A DNA stretch of 42,574 nucleotides from SAR324 cluster bacterium (lineage in GTDB: Bacteria; SAR324; NAC60-12). The notes beneath the pieces were generated by a model. It saw only the letters and a program-made list of their open reading frames with translations, searched no databases and was not told where the DNA came from. The stretch is taken from the NCBI GenBank assembly GCA_016764995.1, contig JAESQU010000085.1:1-42574 (forward strand), given 5' to 3'. The position numbers and the translations under genes were made by a program. The number at the start of each line of letters is the position of its first letter. Positions within the stretch are counted from its first letter, which is position 1. Positions 28,920-38,026 of the stretch are shown here, piece after piece.

Positions 28920-30221
28920 ATGCGAGTGACTGAGGTCACAAAGCGTGACCATGTAGTTGACAACATTCAAAGATCATCAGCAAAGCTTCAGGAAATTCAG
29001 ATCCAGATGGCTACGGGTCGGCGTTTAAATAAAACGTCCGATGACCCGATAGGTGCGGCAAGATCACAGGATATCGTCACAACTATGTCATCTCAGAACC
29101 AGTTGCTCCAGAACATTGATGACAATGTCGCCTGGCTACAACGCTCCGAACTCGAGATAAGCAGCATCAATGAATTATTGGGACAAATGCGCACACTCGC
29201 AATTTCACAGTCCGGGAGCGATTCAAACGTGGAATCGAGGCAGATGGTGGCACGTGAGTTTTCTGCTGCCCGTAAAACTTTATTTGACATCGGGAATGCG
29301 CGGGAAGGAAAACTATATTTGTTCTCCGGAATTAAAAGTCTTTCTCCGGCATTGAAAAAAAATGGGATATTTCAGCCGGCAAAAGTGGAAAAAAGCGGAG
29401 TTGAGCAAAAGGATATCCGGGAATTGCTGGATGTGAAACAATTCCGGGCGCAATTTGAGGGATTTTCTCCACATAACTACCGTGTCAAAGTCACCAAAGG
29501 CGGAATTTGGGGACAAGCCAGGGTTAAAATATCTGATGACGATGGACGAACATGGAGTAAAGAACAAACTTTACGTCCGGTAACGCATGTTTTTAATCCG
29601 GATGGAAAACTTAATGACCAAGTTTTGCTAAAATTTTCTGATCTTGAGGGACATCTGGGCAACGTTCTTCCGAAACAATTTGATTTTAATTCGGAAAAGT
29701 CAGTTGAATTTGACATAGATTCGCTGGGTATTTTTTTTCCGCAAGGAATAGAGTTTATTTATCAACCAAACCCTGAAGTTAGCTATAACGGTTCCATTCA
29801 CAAAAAAGAGGCCTTGATCTCAAATGGACGTTCTATTCCGGTAAATGTAACTGCACAAGAACTGTTTATGGGTGGTAATGGGGAGGGAGTTGATACCTTT
29901 TCTTTGCTGGCAACCTTGGAGAGAGCACTTCTTGAGAATGATGGCATTGCGATTGCAAATCGTATAGGCGAGCTGGATTTAGCTCAGAATCAGATTCTAA
30001 AGCAACAAGCAGACGTTGGAAATATTATTCGTGAGCTTTATGCGACTCAGGCAAAGCTGGAAAACCAACAGTTTGAAAAGGAGAGACAACTTTCGGACAT
30101 TCAGGATTTAGATATTGCGGAAGCTACTGTGGACCTTAAAGTAGCGGAAGCTAACAACAAACTTTCATTGCACACAGGTGCACGCCTGATCCAACCGTCA
30201 CTGTCCGATTTTCTTCGTTAA
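28920..30221 (+). CDS. flgL: flagellar hook-associated protein FlgL
   Basis: Flagellin-like N-terminus (LQEIQIQMATGRRLNKTSDDPIGA) and C-terminus following flgK. Confidence 0.94.
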   Translation: MRVTEVTKRDHVVDNIQRSSAKLQEIQIQMATGRRLNKTSDDPIGAARSQDIVTTMSSQNQLLQNIDDNVAWLQRSELEISSINELLGQMRTLAISQSGSDSNVESRQMVAREFSAARKTLFDIGNAREGKLYLFSGIKSLSPALKKNGIFQPAKVEKSGVEQKDIRELLDVKQFRAQFEGFSPHNYRVKVTKGGIWGQARVKISDDDGRTWSKEQTLRPVTHVFNPDGKLNDQVLLKFSDLEGHLGNVLPKQFDFNSEKSVEFDIDSLGIFFPQGIEFIYQPNPEVSYNGSIHKKEALISNGRSIPVNVTAQELFMGGNGEGVDTFSLLATLERALLENDGIAIANRIGELDLAQNQILKQQADVGNIIRELYATQAKLENQQFEKERQLSDIQDLDIAEATVDLKVAEANNKLSLHTGARLIQPSLSDFLR

Positions 30222-30291
30222 TTTAGCAAGTCTTTGAAAATATTTTAGTTCCGGTTAAGTCAGGAATCAATCATTAAGAAGGTAGGCAACT

Positions 30292-30522
30292 ATGCTCATA
30301 CTGACACGGAAGTCGGGAGAAAGCATAACCATTGGGGATGATGTAAAAATCACGGTGGTCGAGGTCAAAGGAAAACAAGTCCGAATTGGAATCGAAGCAC
30401 CCCGGAGTTATATTATCCACAGAGAAGAAGTATACATTTGTATTCAGGAAGAAAACAGACGTGCGGCACAGGAGTCACCACTTTCTTTAGCTGGACTTAA
30501 AAATCTTTTAGGTAAACTCTAA
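30292..30522 (+). CDS. csrA: carbon storage regulator CsrA
   Basis: [48 protein letters not shown]. Confidence 0.97.
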   Translation: MLILTRKSGESITIGDDVKITVVEVKGKQVRIGIEAPRSYIIHREEVYICIQEENRRAAQESPLSLAGLKNLLGKL

Positions 30523-30538
30523 ATAAAATCAAAGATAT

Positions 30539-31036
30539 ATGCAAATCCAAACCTCCCGTTTCGGCGAGATTGAAATTAAAGAAAATCAGATAATTACCAT
30601 CCCCTCAGGTTTGATAGGTTTTTCAGAGGACCGTCGTTTTGTGATTCGCGATGATGAAGCAGCGTCACCTTTTCGTTGGCTGCAGGCCGTTGACACAAAG
30701 GCACTGGCCTTTGTGATGATAGAACCGCATGTCTCAATTTCAAATTATGAGCTGGAATTAACGCAGGAAAATTTGAAAAAACTGAAAGCAGAAAGTATCG
30801 AAGAACTGACAGTCTTTGTCCTGGTTACCATGGCCAAAAAAATGGATGATGTGACTGTAAATCTTCAGGGTCCTTTGCTCTTTAATCTTGAAAAACGCCT
30901 CGGTATGCAATTCATTATTCCTGATGGAAAATACTCCACTCGCCATTCTCTTTTTGGTGATAAATTAACAAAGCAAACTCCGGTTACTTCGGCACAGGAA
31001 AGTCCTGTTGAAGAGCAACACGCAGTTTCAGACTAA
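30539..31036 (+). CDS. fliW: flagellar assembly factor FliW
   Basis: TSRFGEIEIKENQIITIPSGLIGFSEDRRFVI; adjacent to csrA. Confidence 0.95.
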   Translation: MQIQTSRFGEIEIKENQIITIPSGLIGFSEDRRFVIRDDEAASPFRWLQAVDTKALAFVMIEPHVSISNYELELTQENLKKLKAESIEELTVFVLVTMAKKMDDVTVNLQGPLLFNLEKRLGMQFIIPDGKYSTRHSLFGDKLTKQTPVTSAQESPVEEQHAVSD

Positions 31037-31121
31037 GTTAAATGGTATCTGCCCAGTTCAAAATCGGCCTGGAAGCGGAACTAAGTGAGAACCCCGGATT
31101 CCCTCCATCCATCACTCAAGA

Positions 31122-31808
31122 ATGAGTGATTACCAACCCCCCCTCAAAGCTGACGCTATCCGCCGAATCTGTTTAGAGAACGGTCTTGAGATTCCTGATA
31201 CACAATGGAATCTGCTTGAAAAGTGGGCTGCGTTGTTGCTGGAAGTAAATCAAAAAGTTAATTTGATTTCCCGCAAAGAAACTGATTTGTTGTGGGAAAA
31301 ACAAATCCTGCCTTGTCTCGCATTGTTGATTTTCCGGAAATTCAGCCCCGCTGCGGAGGTTTGTGATTTTGGTACAGGCGGAGGTTTGCCGGGCATGATT
31401 TTAGCGATTGTCCGTCCTGATTTACGGTTGACTCTGCTGGATTCAAGACATAAAAAAGTTGAAGTTGTTCAACAAATGATTAAAAGCTTAAAACTTTCCA
31501 ATGTCCAAACTTTACTCGGAAGAGGAGAAGAATTAGGCAAACAGAGCCCTTGGCGTCAAAGATTTCCTTTTGTAACCGCACGGGCAGTCGCCCCGCTGAT
31601 TGATTTGGTAAACTGGACTGCGGAATTGCGAAAACCGGAATCTGTGCTGCATGTTTATAAAGGAGGCGAAATCAAGGACGAAGTATTTGCATTGGCAAAA
31701 AAAGTTTCAGGAATCAGAGTCAACAAATCTCTGATGGTGTTGAAAGGCTATCCGAAGTTTGCGGAGAACAAAAAATATATTATTTCTTTAGAATTTTCCT
31801 CAAATTGA
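31122..31808 (+). CDS. rsmG: 16S rRNA (guanine527-N7)-methyltransferase RsmG
   Basis: LEKWAALLLEVNQKVNLISRKE, VCDFGTGGGLPGMILAIVRPDLRLTLLDSRHKKVEVVQ, VTARAVAPL. Confidence 0.95.
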   Translation: MSDYQPPLKADAIRRICLENGLEIPDTQWNLLEKWAALLLEVNQKVNLISRKETDLLWEKQILPCLALLIFRKFSPAAEVCDFGTGGGLPGMILAIVRPDLRLTLLDSRHKKVEVVQQMIKSLKLSNVQTLLGRGEELGKQSPWRQRFPFVTARAVAPLIDLVNWTAELRKPESVLHVYKGGEIKDEVFALAKKVSGIRVNKSLMVLKGYPKFAENKKYIISLEFSSN

Positions 31809-31857
31809 TTTTGTGTAATTTTGACAATTTTCGAGATCATCATTCCTATTATCTTTT

Positions 31858-32631
31858 ATGCGTCTAATTTCTGCAAATCTCAACGGCATACGTTCGGCGA
31901 ATTCAAAGGGTTTTTTTGAATGGCTTAAAACTCAGCAGGCCGATGTGGTTTGCCTGCAGGAAACAAGAATTCAGCAGGAACAGTTAAGCGAAATCATGCT
32001 TGAACCGCATGGTTTCAAAAGCGCGTTTGAATTTGCAGAAAAACGGGGATATTCCGGAGTAGGGCTTTATTTTAAGAAAACTCCGGATCGAATTCAAAAA
32101 GGAATCGGCTGGTCTGAAATGGACAAGGAAGGGCGATTTATTCAGGCGGATTTTGGTAAATTAAGTATTGTGTCACTTTATCTGCCTTCCGGAAGCAGCG
32201 GTGATCTCAGGCAAAACTTTAAATTCAAGGTGCTGGAATATTTTGAAAAATGGCTTTTGGAGGCAAAACGATCCGGAAGGGAAGTTATCATTTGCGGAGA
32301 CTGGAATATCGCACACAAAGAAATAGACCTGAAGAACTGGAAAAGTAACCAGAAAAATTCCGGATTTTTACCGGAAGAACGAGCATGGCTGACAAAATTA
32401 TTTACGGAATTCGGTTACGTGGATGTCTTCCGGAAATTAAATCCAAATCCTGATCAATATACATGGTGGTCAAACCGCGGCAGAGCATGGGAGAAAAACG
32501 TAGGATGGAGACTTGATTATCAGGTTGCTACTCCAGAAATTGCAGCCAAAGCGAAAGCGGAATCAATTTACAAAACTGAACGCTTTTCCGATCATGCACC
32601 ACTGATCATTGATTATGACTACAGTCTTTGA
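31858..32631 (+). CDS. xth: exodeoxyribonuclease III
   Basis: SANLNGIRSANSKGFFEWL, DVVCLQETRI, ICGDWNIAHKEIDLKNWKSN, YTWWSNR, RLDYQVATPEI, SDHAPLIIDYD. Confidence 0.95.
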   Translation: MRLISANLNGIRSANSKGFFEWLKTQQADVVCLQETRIQQEQLSEIMLEPHGFKSAFEFAEKRGYSGVGLYFKKTPDRIQKGIGWSEMDKEGRFIQADFGKLSIVSLYLPSGSSGDLRQNFKFKVLEYFEKWLLEAKRSGREVIICGDWNIAHKEIDLKNWKSNQKNSGFLPEERAWLTKLFTEFGYVDVFRKLNPNPDQYTWWSNRGRAWEKNVGWRLDYQVATPEIAAKAKAESIYKTERFSDHAPLIIDYDYSL

Positions 32632-32657
32632 GCCCTCTGTTTTCCCAAAACTCCTCC

Positions 32658-33107
32658 TTATTTCAAATTAAAAACACGATCAAATACACGTCGTAAATAC
32701 GCCGGCTGCTGTTCTCCGTTTAAAGAACTGATTTTTGTGCCGTCCGGTTTGAAAAAAAGTAAAGTTACTTTGCTGACGTTGTGATATTCCGCAAACCAGC
32801 GACCTTCACTTGAGTTTAGATTTGCAACAAGAAAACGTATTTTATCTTCATATTCAGGCTGGAGCGAGTTGACCACCCGCTTGAGTGCACGGCAGGAAGG
32901 TCAGTTGGGGTCATGTATCTGAACAACCACGTTTTCTCCCTGTCCAATTGCGGACAAATCATTATCTTCTTCCAGGCTTTCATTCCAGAGCCAGACGGCA
33001 GACAACAGAATTAACACACTGGTAATGGTGACCAGCCAACGGACATTTTGACGCCGATGAGCTTTTTTTGAATCTTTTTTTTGTTTATGATGTTTGCTCA
33101 TGCACAT
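32658..33107 (-). CDS. membrane-anchored thioredoxin-like selenoprotein (in-frame UGA = Sec at 32901-32903), 149 aa
   Basis: ORFs 32901-33107 and 32658-32876 are in the same frame, separated only by TGA: ...GENVVVQIHDPN-U-PSCRALKRVVNSLQPEYEDKIRFLVANLN...; UxxC motif in a thioredoxin-like context; hairpin with GGUCA loop 26 nt downstream. Confidence 0.85.
32859..32885 (-). promoter_or_regulatory. candidate bacterial SECIS (bSECIS) stem-loop
   Basis: mRNA AGCGGGU-GGUCA-ACUCGCU (32863-32881), 7 bp including one G-U; two more pairs (CU/AG) outside a small internal loop; GG at the start of the apical loop. Confidence 0.75.
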
Positions 33108-33137
33108 CTCCCTTTTAGTTGTCTGCGAAAATCTGGA

Positions 33138-33159
33138 TTGATCATTATCATAATCATGC
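33138..33159. promoter_or_regulatory. Fur-box-like sequence between divergent genes
   Basis: Minus-strand GCATGATTATGATAATGATCAA contains GATTAT-GATAAT-GATCAA, close to three GATAAT-type hexamers. Confidence 0.45.
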
Positions 33160-33206
33160 TACATTATCCTAATCCTTAAATACACACAAACCATGAATAG
33201 AGAATA

Positions 33207-33614
33207 ATGGACATTATTAACTGGGGCGATATCCGGCGCGGCACATTAGCCATCGTGCTGGTGATTATACCATCTGTGCTGCTGGGAACGTACATGGCTC
33301 CTGCACTGCAAAGTTACCAGATTACTGGGCCGGGACTATGGGAGCTGAAACGAAAAGGTGCTCCGGATGCCTTAATCGAACCACTGCATGAGCTGCGCCT
33401 CAAACCATACTTTTTTAAGTTCACACTGATGAGCGCGGTGGAGTCCAGAATTGCTGATCCGGATTTATTCAAAAAATATGAAAAGAAAATAAAGCGGCAA
33501 CTCTCAGCTGTAGCCATGCCTGCGGTTGAGTATATTTTTCTTGTCACCCTGGCGGCATATTATTGGGTTTTATGGTTTTCGACAAGGAAATTGTTTCCCG
33601 ATGGCAAGGTCTGA
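33207..33614 (+). CDS. hypothetical membrane protein
   Basis: 135 aa with N- and C-terminal hydrophobic segments. Confidence 0.65.
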   Translation: MDIINWGDIRRGTLAIVLVIIPSVLLGTYMAPALQSYQITGPGLWELKRKGAPDALIEPLHELRLKPYFFKFTLMSAVESRIADPDLFKKYEKKIKRQLSAVAMPAVEYIFLVTLAAYYWVLWFSTRKLFPDGKV

Positions 33615-33711
33615 GTTAATCTTAAATTGCGGAAAAGTTTTTCAAAGCTGAATTTTGACTTCTACACACGGGGACACTAAACGATATTCAGCCATGGTAA
33701 AACGCCAAAAT

Positions 33712-34284
33712 CTATTCTGAATCTTCTTCGAGCGGCAGTTCAAGCTGATTGTCGCCAGGTAGCTTGTCCATGTTCAGTTCGCTTAATGTAGGCAAATATT
33801 TGAGATTAGTGAGCCCAAATATTTCAAGGAAATTTTTGGTTGTTCCATAAATTCCGGGTCGTCCGGGAAGCAGCTCACGACCTACGATACGGACCATTTT
33901 TTGCTGCATTAAGCGTCGGATAGTGTGGGATGAATCAACACCTCGAATGAATTCTATGCCGGCCCGTGTGAGAGGCTGTTTGTATGCAATTATGGCCAAA
34001 GTTTCCATTACTGCAGGTGAGAGCTTGATGGTTTTGACCGTTTCAAGCGTTTGCGCCCATTTTTTATGTTCCGGAAGTGTGTGCATCTGCAAACCATCGG
34101 CAACAGAATCGATCCGAAAAATCCGGTTAGTTTTTTTGTAGGACAGATTAAGCTCTGCGACCAGTTCCCGAATCTCTTTTGTTTCACAATCACCGATCAA
34201 TTCTGTCAGCTGTTTGGGAGACAGAGGATGTGTCGCGACAAATAAAATTGTTTCAAGAGCTTGTTTTAGTTCAAGTTTAGTCAT
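33712..34284 (-). CDS. scpB: segregation and condensation protein ScpB
   Basis: LELKQALETILFVATHPLSPKQL, PAVMETLAIIAYKQPLTRAGIEFIRGVDSSHTIRRLMQQKMVRIVGRELLPGRPGIYGTTKNFLEIFGL. Confidence 0.95.
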   Translation of the reverse strand: MTKLELKQALETILFVATHPLSPKQLTELIGDCETKEIRELVAELNLSYKKTNRIFRIDSVADGLQMHTLPEHKKWAQTLETVKTIKLSPAVMETLAIIAYKQPLTRAGIEFIRGVDSSHTIRRLMQQKMVRIVGRELLPGRPGIYGTTKNFLEIFGLTNLKYLPTLSELNMDKLPGDNQLELPLEEDSE

Positions 34285-34301
34285 AGAATTTTGAGAAAAT
34301 T

Positions 34302-34562
34302 TTAATGCACTTCCTTCTGTACGAGTGCTATGATAAGGAGTACAATTCCGCTAATCAAAACAAGAAACATAAAAGCGGTAAAATGCATGTCGGCATTAAA
34401 TCCACAAGAAACATCACCGAGTACGCCGTCCACAGGTTGCAGGTATAGATCACCGCATAAAAGTTTGCTAAAATAAGATGATATTATGTATGAAAACCTG
34501 TCGATAAACCAGAGTAAAACTGAACCGGCAATGAGAATTATCCCCAGCCTTTTTTTATTCAT
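34302..34562 (-). CDS. small hypothetical membrane protein
   Basis: 86 aa with two predicted TM segments. Confidence 0.55.
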   Translation of the reverse strand: MNKKRLGIILIAGSVLLWFIDRFSYIISSYFSKLLCGDLYLQPVDGVLGDVSCGFNADMHFTAFMFLVLISGIVLLIIALVQKEVH

Positions 34563-34675
34563 CGCCTCCTTTTTATCTGTACAACAGCAGATTAAACTGG
34601 CGGGTTTGCGCCTTTGCTAAAACTCCACATTATCCTTATTATTAACCATTTTGCAAACCTTTATTGAGAATCTTT

Positions 34676-35086
34676 ATGGATACATCCAGTATTGAATACG
34701 CTGAAGGCCGAGTTTTTTCCTTTGAAGACGAAAGTGCAATTCACCCCGAATTTCTGGAAACTTTTGATTATTCAGGTCCACGGCAGCGTGTCAGCTACCA
34801 AATGAATGAGTTTGCGGCAGTCTGTCCTTTTTCCGGACTTCCTGACACAGGAATTGTCTGGGTTGACTATATTCCAAAAAAGAAACTGCTTGAGCTCAAA
34901 GCACTTAAATATTATTTCCTTTCTTTCCGTAATGTCGGAATTTTCCAGGAAGCGGTAACAGCACGTATTTTCAATGATTTGTATCCCTTGCTTGAACCTG
35001 AAGAATTACTGATCAAAACCCGCTACAGTACACGAGGCGGTATTGATACAACCTGTAGCATCGACTCCAATGAGCAAACCTCCTGA
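34676..35086 (+). CDS. queF: NADPH-dependent 7-cyano-7-deazaguanine reductase QueF
   Basis: FAAVCPFSGLPDTGIVWVDYIPKKKLLELKALKYYFLSFRNVGIFQEAV...TRYSTRGGIDTT. Confidence 0.95.
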   Translation: MDTSSIEYAEGRVFSFEDESAIHPEFLETFDYSGPRQRVSYQMNEFAAVCPFSGLPDTGIVWVDYIPKKKLLELKALKYYFLSFRNVGIFQEAVTARIFNDLYPLLEPEELLIKTRYSTRGGIDTTCSIDSNEQTS

Positions 35087-36275
35087 TTTAACTTCACTGC
35101 GTGAAGACACACGCATCATTCTTTCTGGCCGTGACCCGCACCGCTACGGCGGCATGGTCAATCCTCCAGTATATCATGTTTCCACGGTTCTCGCGGAAAC
35201 GGTGGCTCAACTAAATTCCAGGGATCATCTCGAAGAGTCCGGAGAACAGGAAATGGCCTATGGCCGTAAAGGGACGCCAACTTCGTGGGCCTTGGAAAAC
35301 GCGGTTGCGGAATTAGAGGGCGGCCACCGCTGTCTGGCGTTTTCGTCTGGACTGGGAGCTGTTACCGGAGCGCTGTTTGCGTTTTTGAAAGCAGGGGATC
35401 ACTTGCTGATGACCGACAGTGTTTATGCGCCCACACGTAAGTTTTGCAATTCGGTGCTGAAACGTTTTGGTGTAGAAACTACTTACTACGATCCGTTAAT
35501 TGGTGCAGATATTAGTTCGTTACTGCGACCAAACACCAGTGTTGTCTTTACCGAATCACCTGGATCCCACACCTTTGAAGTTCAGGATATTCCGGCCATT
35601 GCTGAAGCCGCACATGCGCAAGGCGCAAAAGTGCTGATGGACAATACTTGGGCTTCGCCTTTGTTTTTTAAACCCTTTGAACATGGAGTGGACGTCTCGA
35701 TTCAAGCCGGGACCAAATACATTGTCGGTCATGCTGACGCGATGCTTGGGACTGTTACAACCTGCAAAGATGCCTGGCCCGCATTGCGTGACTGCACAGG
35801 TCATCTTGGACAGTGCGCTGGTCCGGACGACCTTTATTTAGCACAACGCGGCTTCCGCACACTGGCTGTACGTTTGCGTCAGCACCAATCCAGCGCACTC
35901 GCGATTGCGGAATGGTTACAGAACCGACCGGAAGTTCGGCAAGTCCTTTATCCTGCATTGCCGGATGCACCTGGACACAAGATTTGGAAACGAGATTTTC
36001 TTGGAGCCAGCGGTTTATTCGGTTTCGAACTCAAACCGTTTACGGAGGAGGCAGTAGTCTCAATGCTGGATGGAATGCGATTGTTCGGCTTGGGTTATTC
36101 CTGGGGCGGTTATGAAAGCCTGCTCATTCCGGCAAATGTGCGAAAAATTCGCAGCGCAGTGCCGTGGCGTTTTGAAGGACCATTGTTGCGTGCTCACATC
36201 GGACTTGAGGATGTCGACGATTTAAAGGATGATCTAAAGGATGGCTTGAAGCGTCTGCGGAATTTCCGCGCTTGA
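35043..36275 (+). CDS. metC: PLP-dependent cystathionine beta-lyase / Cys-Met metabolism enzyme
   Basis: YGRKGTPTSWALENAVAELEGGHRCLAFSSGLGA, MDNTWASPLFFKPFEHGVDVSIQAGTKYIVGHADAMLGT. Confidence 0.92.
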   Translation: MIQPVASTPMSKPPDLTSLREDTRIILSGRDPHRYGGMVNPPVYHVSTVLAETVAQLNSRDHLEESGEQEMAYGRKGTPTSWALENAVAELEGGHRCLAFSSGLGAVTGALFAFLKAGDHLLMTDSVYAPTRKFCNSVLKRFGVETTYYDPLIGADISSLLRPNTSVVFTESPGSHTFEVQDIPAIAEAAHAQGAKVLMDNTWASPLFFKPFEHGVDVSIQAGTKYIVGHADAMLGTVTTCKDAWPALRDCTGHLGQCAGPDDLYLAQRGFRTLAVRLRQHQSSALAIAEWLQNRPEVRQVLYPALPDAPGHKIWKRDFLGASGLFGFELKPFTEEAVVSMLDGMRLFGLGYSWGGYESLLIPANVRKIRSAVPWRFEGPLLRAHIGLEDVDDLKDDLKDGLKRLRNFRA

Positions 36276-36320
36276 TTTTCTTGTGGCAACACGACTTTTA
36301 AACCAACGAAAAACGTCCAG

Positions 36321-37208
36321 ATGAATTTGCTGATTGCGGATGAAGCAACTGAAGTAATGGATTTTCTTCAAGATTTCTTTGTGAAAGCAGGACACTCCGT
36401 GTTTTTCGCAAGAGATGGAGAGGAAGCTTTGCGAATTTTTCGGAAGGAGGAAATTGAAGGAATTTTCTGTGCTTTGACTTTGCCTAAATTGGGTGGTCTG
36501 GAATTGTTGAAGGAAATTAAATCGACAAATAGTCGTCGGCCGTTTGTGATGCTTTGCCCGCAAAATGATACTGAAAACGCGCTCAATGCTTTGCAGCTTG
36601 GAGCATGTGATTATCTCATCAAAAAAATTAATCCTCTGGAACTTCAGCGTACACTGGACAGAGTAGCATCTCTAAATGTGGGTTTCCACTTCAGTGCCTA
36701 TGCGCTTGATCACTTGCTGCAGGAAACCCGAACTCTGGAAATTGGCAATGATTTTGAGGGAGTGAACCGGATAATCGCTTTTATGACGCAGGATTTGTCG
36801 AGCTACGGAATTTTGAAACAAGAACAATTGTTCCGCATGAATCTGCTGCTCAAGGAAGCGATTGAGAACGCGATTTTTCATGGAAACCTTGAATTGAATT
36901 CAGAAATGCGCAGGAAAAATCCGCAATTGTTTTACAAAACGGCATCACAAAAACGAAACATGGATCCTTATAAAAACCGTAAGCTAATCTTGCAGTATGA
37001 TATCAGCCGTAACTCTGCAAAATATGTTGTACGAGACGAAGGAAAGGGATTTGCACATGGAGACCTGTTGGATCCGGTTGATCCGGACAACTTGCTGCGT
37101 ATCGTAGGCCGTGGATTGATTATGATAATGAATTTTATGGATGAGGTTTTTTGGAACGATCGAGGCAACGAAATCACCATGGTACGTTATCGTAAACGTA
37201 AAACATGA
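36321..37208 (+). CDS. degenerate receiver domain fused to RsbW/SpoIIAB-like ATPase
   Basis: CheY-like N-terminus (GLELLKEIKS, GACDYLIKK) without the phosphoacceptor Asp; C-terminal LLLKEAIENAIFHGNLEL, VRDEGKGFAHGDL, GRGLIMIMNFMDEV. Confidence 0.88.
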   Translation: MNLLIADEATEVMDFLQDFFVKAGHSVFFARDGEEALRIFRKEEIEGIFCALTLPKLGGLELLKEIKSTNSRRPFVMLCPQNDTENALNALQLGACDYLIKKINPLELQRTLDRVASLNVGFHFSAYALDHLLQETRTLEIGNDFEGVNRIIAFMTQDLSSYGILKQEQLFRMNLLLKEAIENAIFHGNLELNSEMRRKNPQLFYKTASQKRNMDPYKNRKLILQYDISRNSAKYVVRDEGKGFAHGDLLDPVDPDNLLRIVGRGLIMIMNFMDEVFWNDRGNEITMVRYRKRKT

Positions 37209-38026
37209 ATAATATTTCTGTGAGTATAATTTTCAAAATGCGGAGTCGGTTTAGTTTCAACAGGATAATTTATTATTTTCAAATTTTCACGTTGCTGGTG
37301 TTTTCCGGACTTTTACAAAGTTGTACAGAAACAGGAACCACTCAAGTACGTCTGCCTTCCATCGAGTTGTATCAACGGGCGATGGTGGCGTTAGAAGACG
37401 AATTTTACCAGGAAGCACTGAAGAATTTTCAAATCCTTGTTGATGAACATTCCGGAACAAGGCTGGCCACCCTCTCACATTTGAAAATGGGGGACTTGTA
37501 TTTTAAGCAGAGGAAATGGGAAGAATCTGAAAGTAACTACAGACGTTTCCTTCTGCTCAATCCACGCAGTCACTTGACACCTTACACACTCAACCGCCTG
37601 ATTGCTCTAAATTATGAACGCAATCTTTACGGTTTATTTGTGAAGTCTCGGGATTTCGACCGTAACATGGAACCAAACCGGACGCTCATCCGCGAATATC
37701 AGCGTTTCTATTTGCTGTTTCCGCATAGTCCGTATTTGGCAGACGTGCAGGAATATCAGAAAAGAGCACGAAGTGATCTTGCTGAGCACGAGCTGCATGT
37801 GGCGAATTACTATTTTGATAAGGAAGCCTACCATTCCGCAATTGGGCGCTATTTATATTTGCTCAAACACTATCCTGGATTTCCTCGCACCACTCATGTT
37901 GCGGAACGTTTGATTGAAGCATACCGCTTGAATCAGCAACCGGAACTTGCGGCAGAAATGCAAAAAGTTCTGGATACATTGCGGGAGCGCAATTTGCTGG
38001 CGCAACTCACGATGAGAGAAGAATGA
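37205..38026 (+). CDS. BamD-like TPR outer-membrane lipoprotein
   Basis: Signal with FSGLLQSC lipobox; YQRAMVALEDEFYQEALKNFQILVDEHSGTRLATLSHLKMGDLYF TPR units. Confidence 0.8.
   Translation: MNNISVSIIFKMRSRFSFNRIIYYFQIFTLLVFSGLLQSCTETGTTQVRLPSIELYQRAMVALEDEFYQEALKNFQILVDEHSGTRLATLSHLKMGDLYFKQRKWEESESNYRRFLLLNPRSHLTPYTLNRLIALNYERNLYGLFVKSRDFDRNMEPNRTLIREYQRFYLLFPHSPYLADVQEYQKRARSDLAEHELHVANYYFDKEAYHSAIGRYLYLLKHYPGFPRTTHVAERLIEAYRLNQQPELAAEMQKVLDTLRERNLLAQLTMREE

Noticed and set aside
32891-32903. Nonsense mutation as the explanation for the TGA in the thioredoxin-like gene
   Set aside because: TGA is exactly at the first Cys of CxxC, the rest of the frame is intact, and a SECIS-like hairpin is present; chance coincidence is unlikely, though not excluded.
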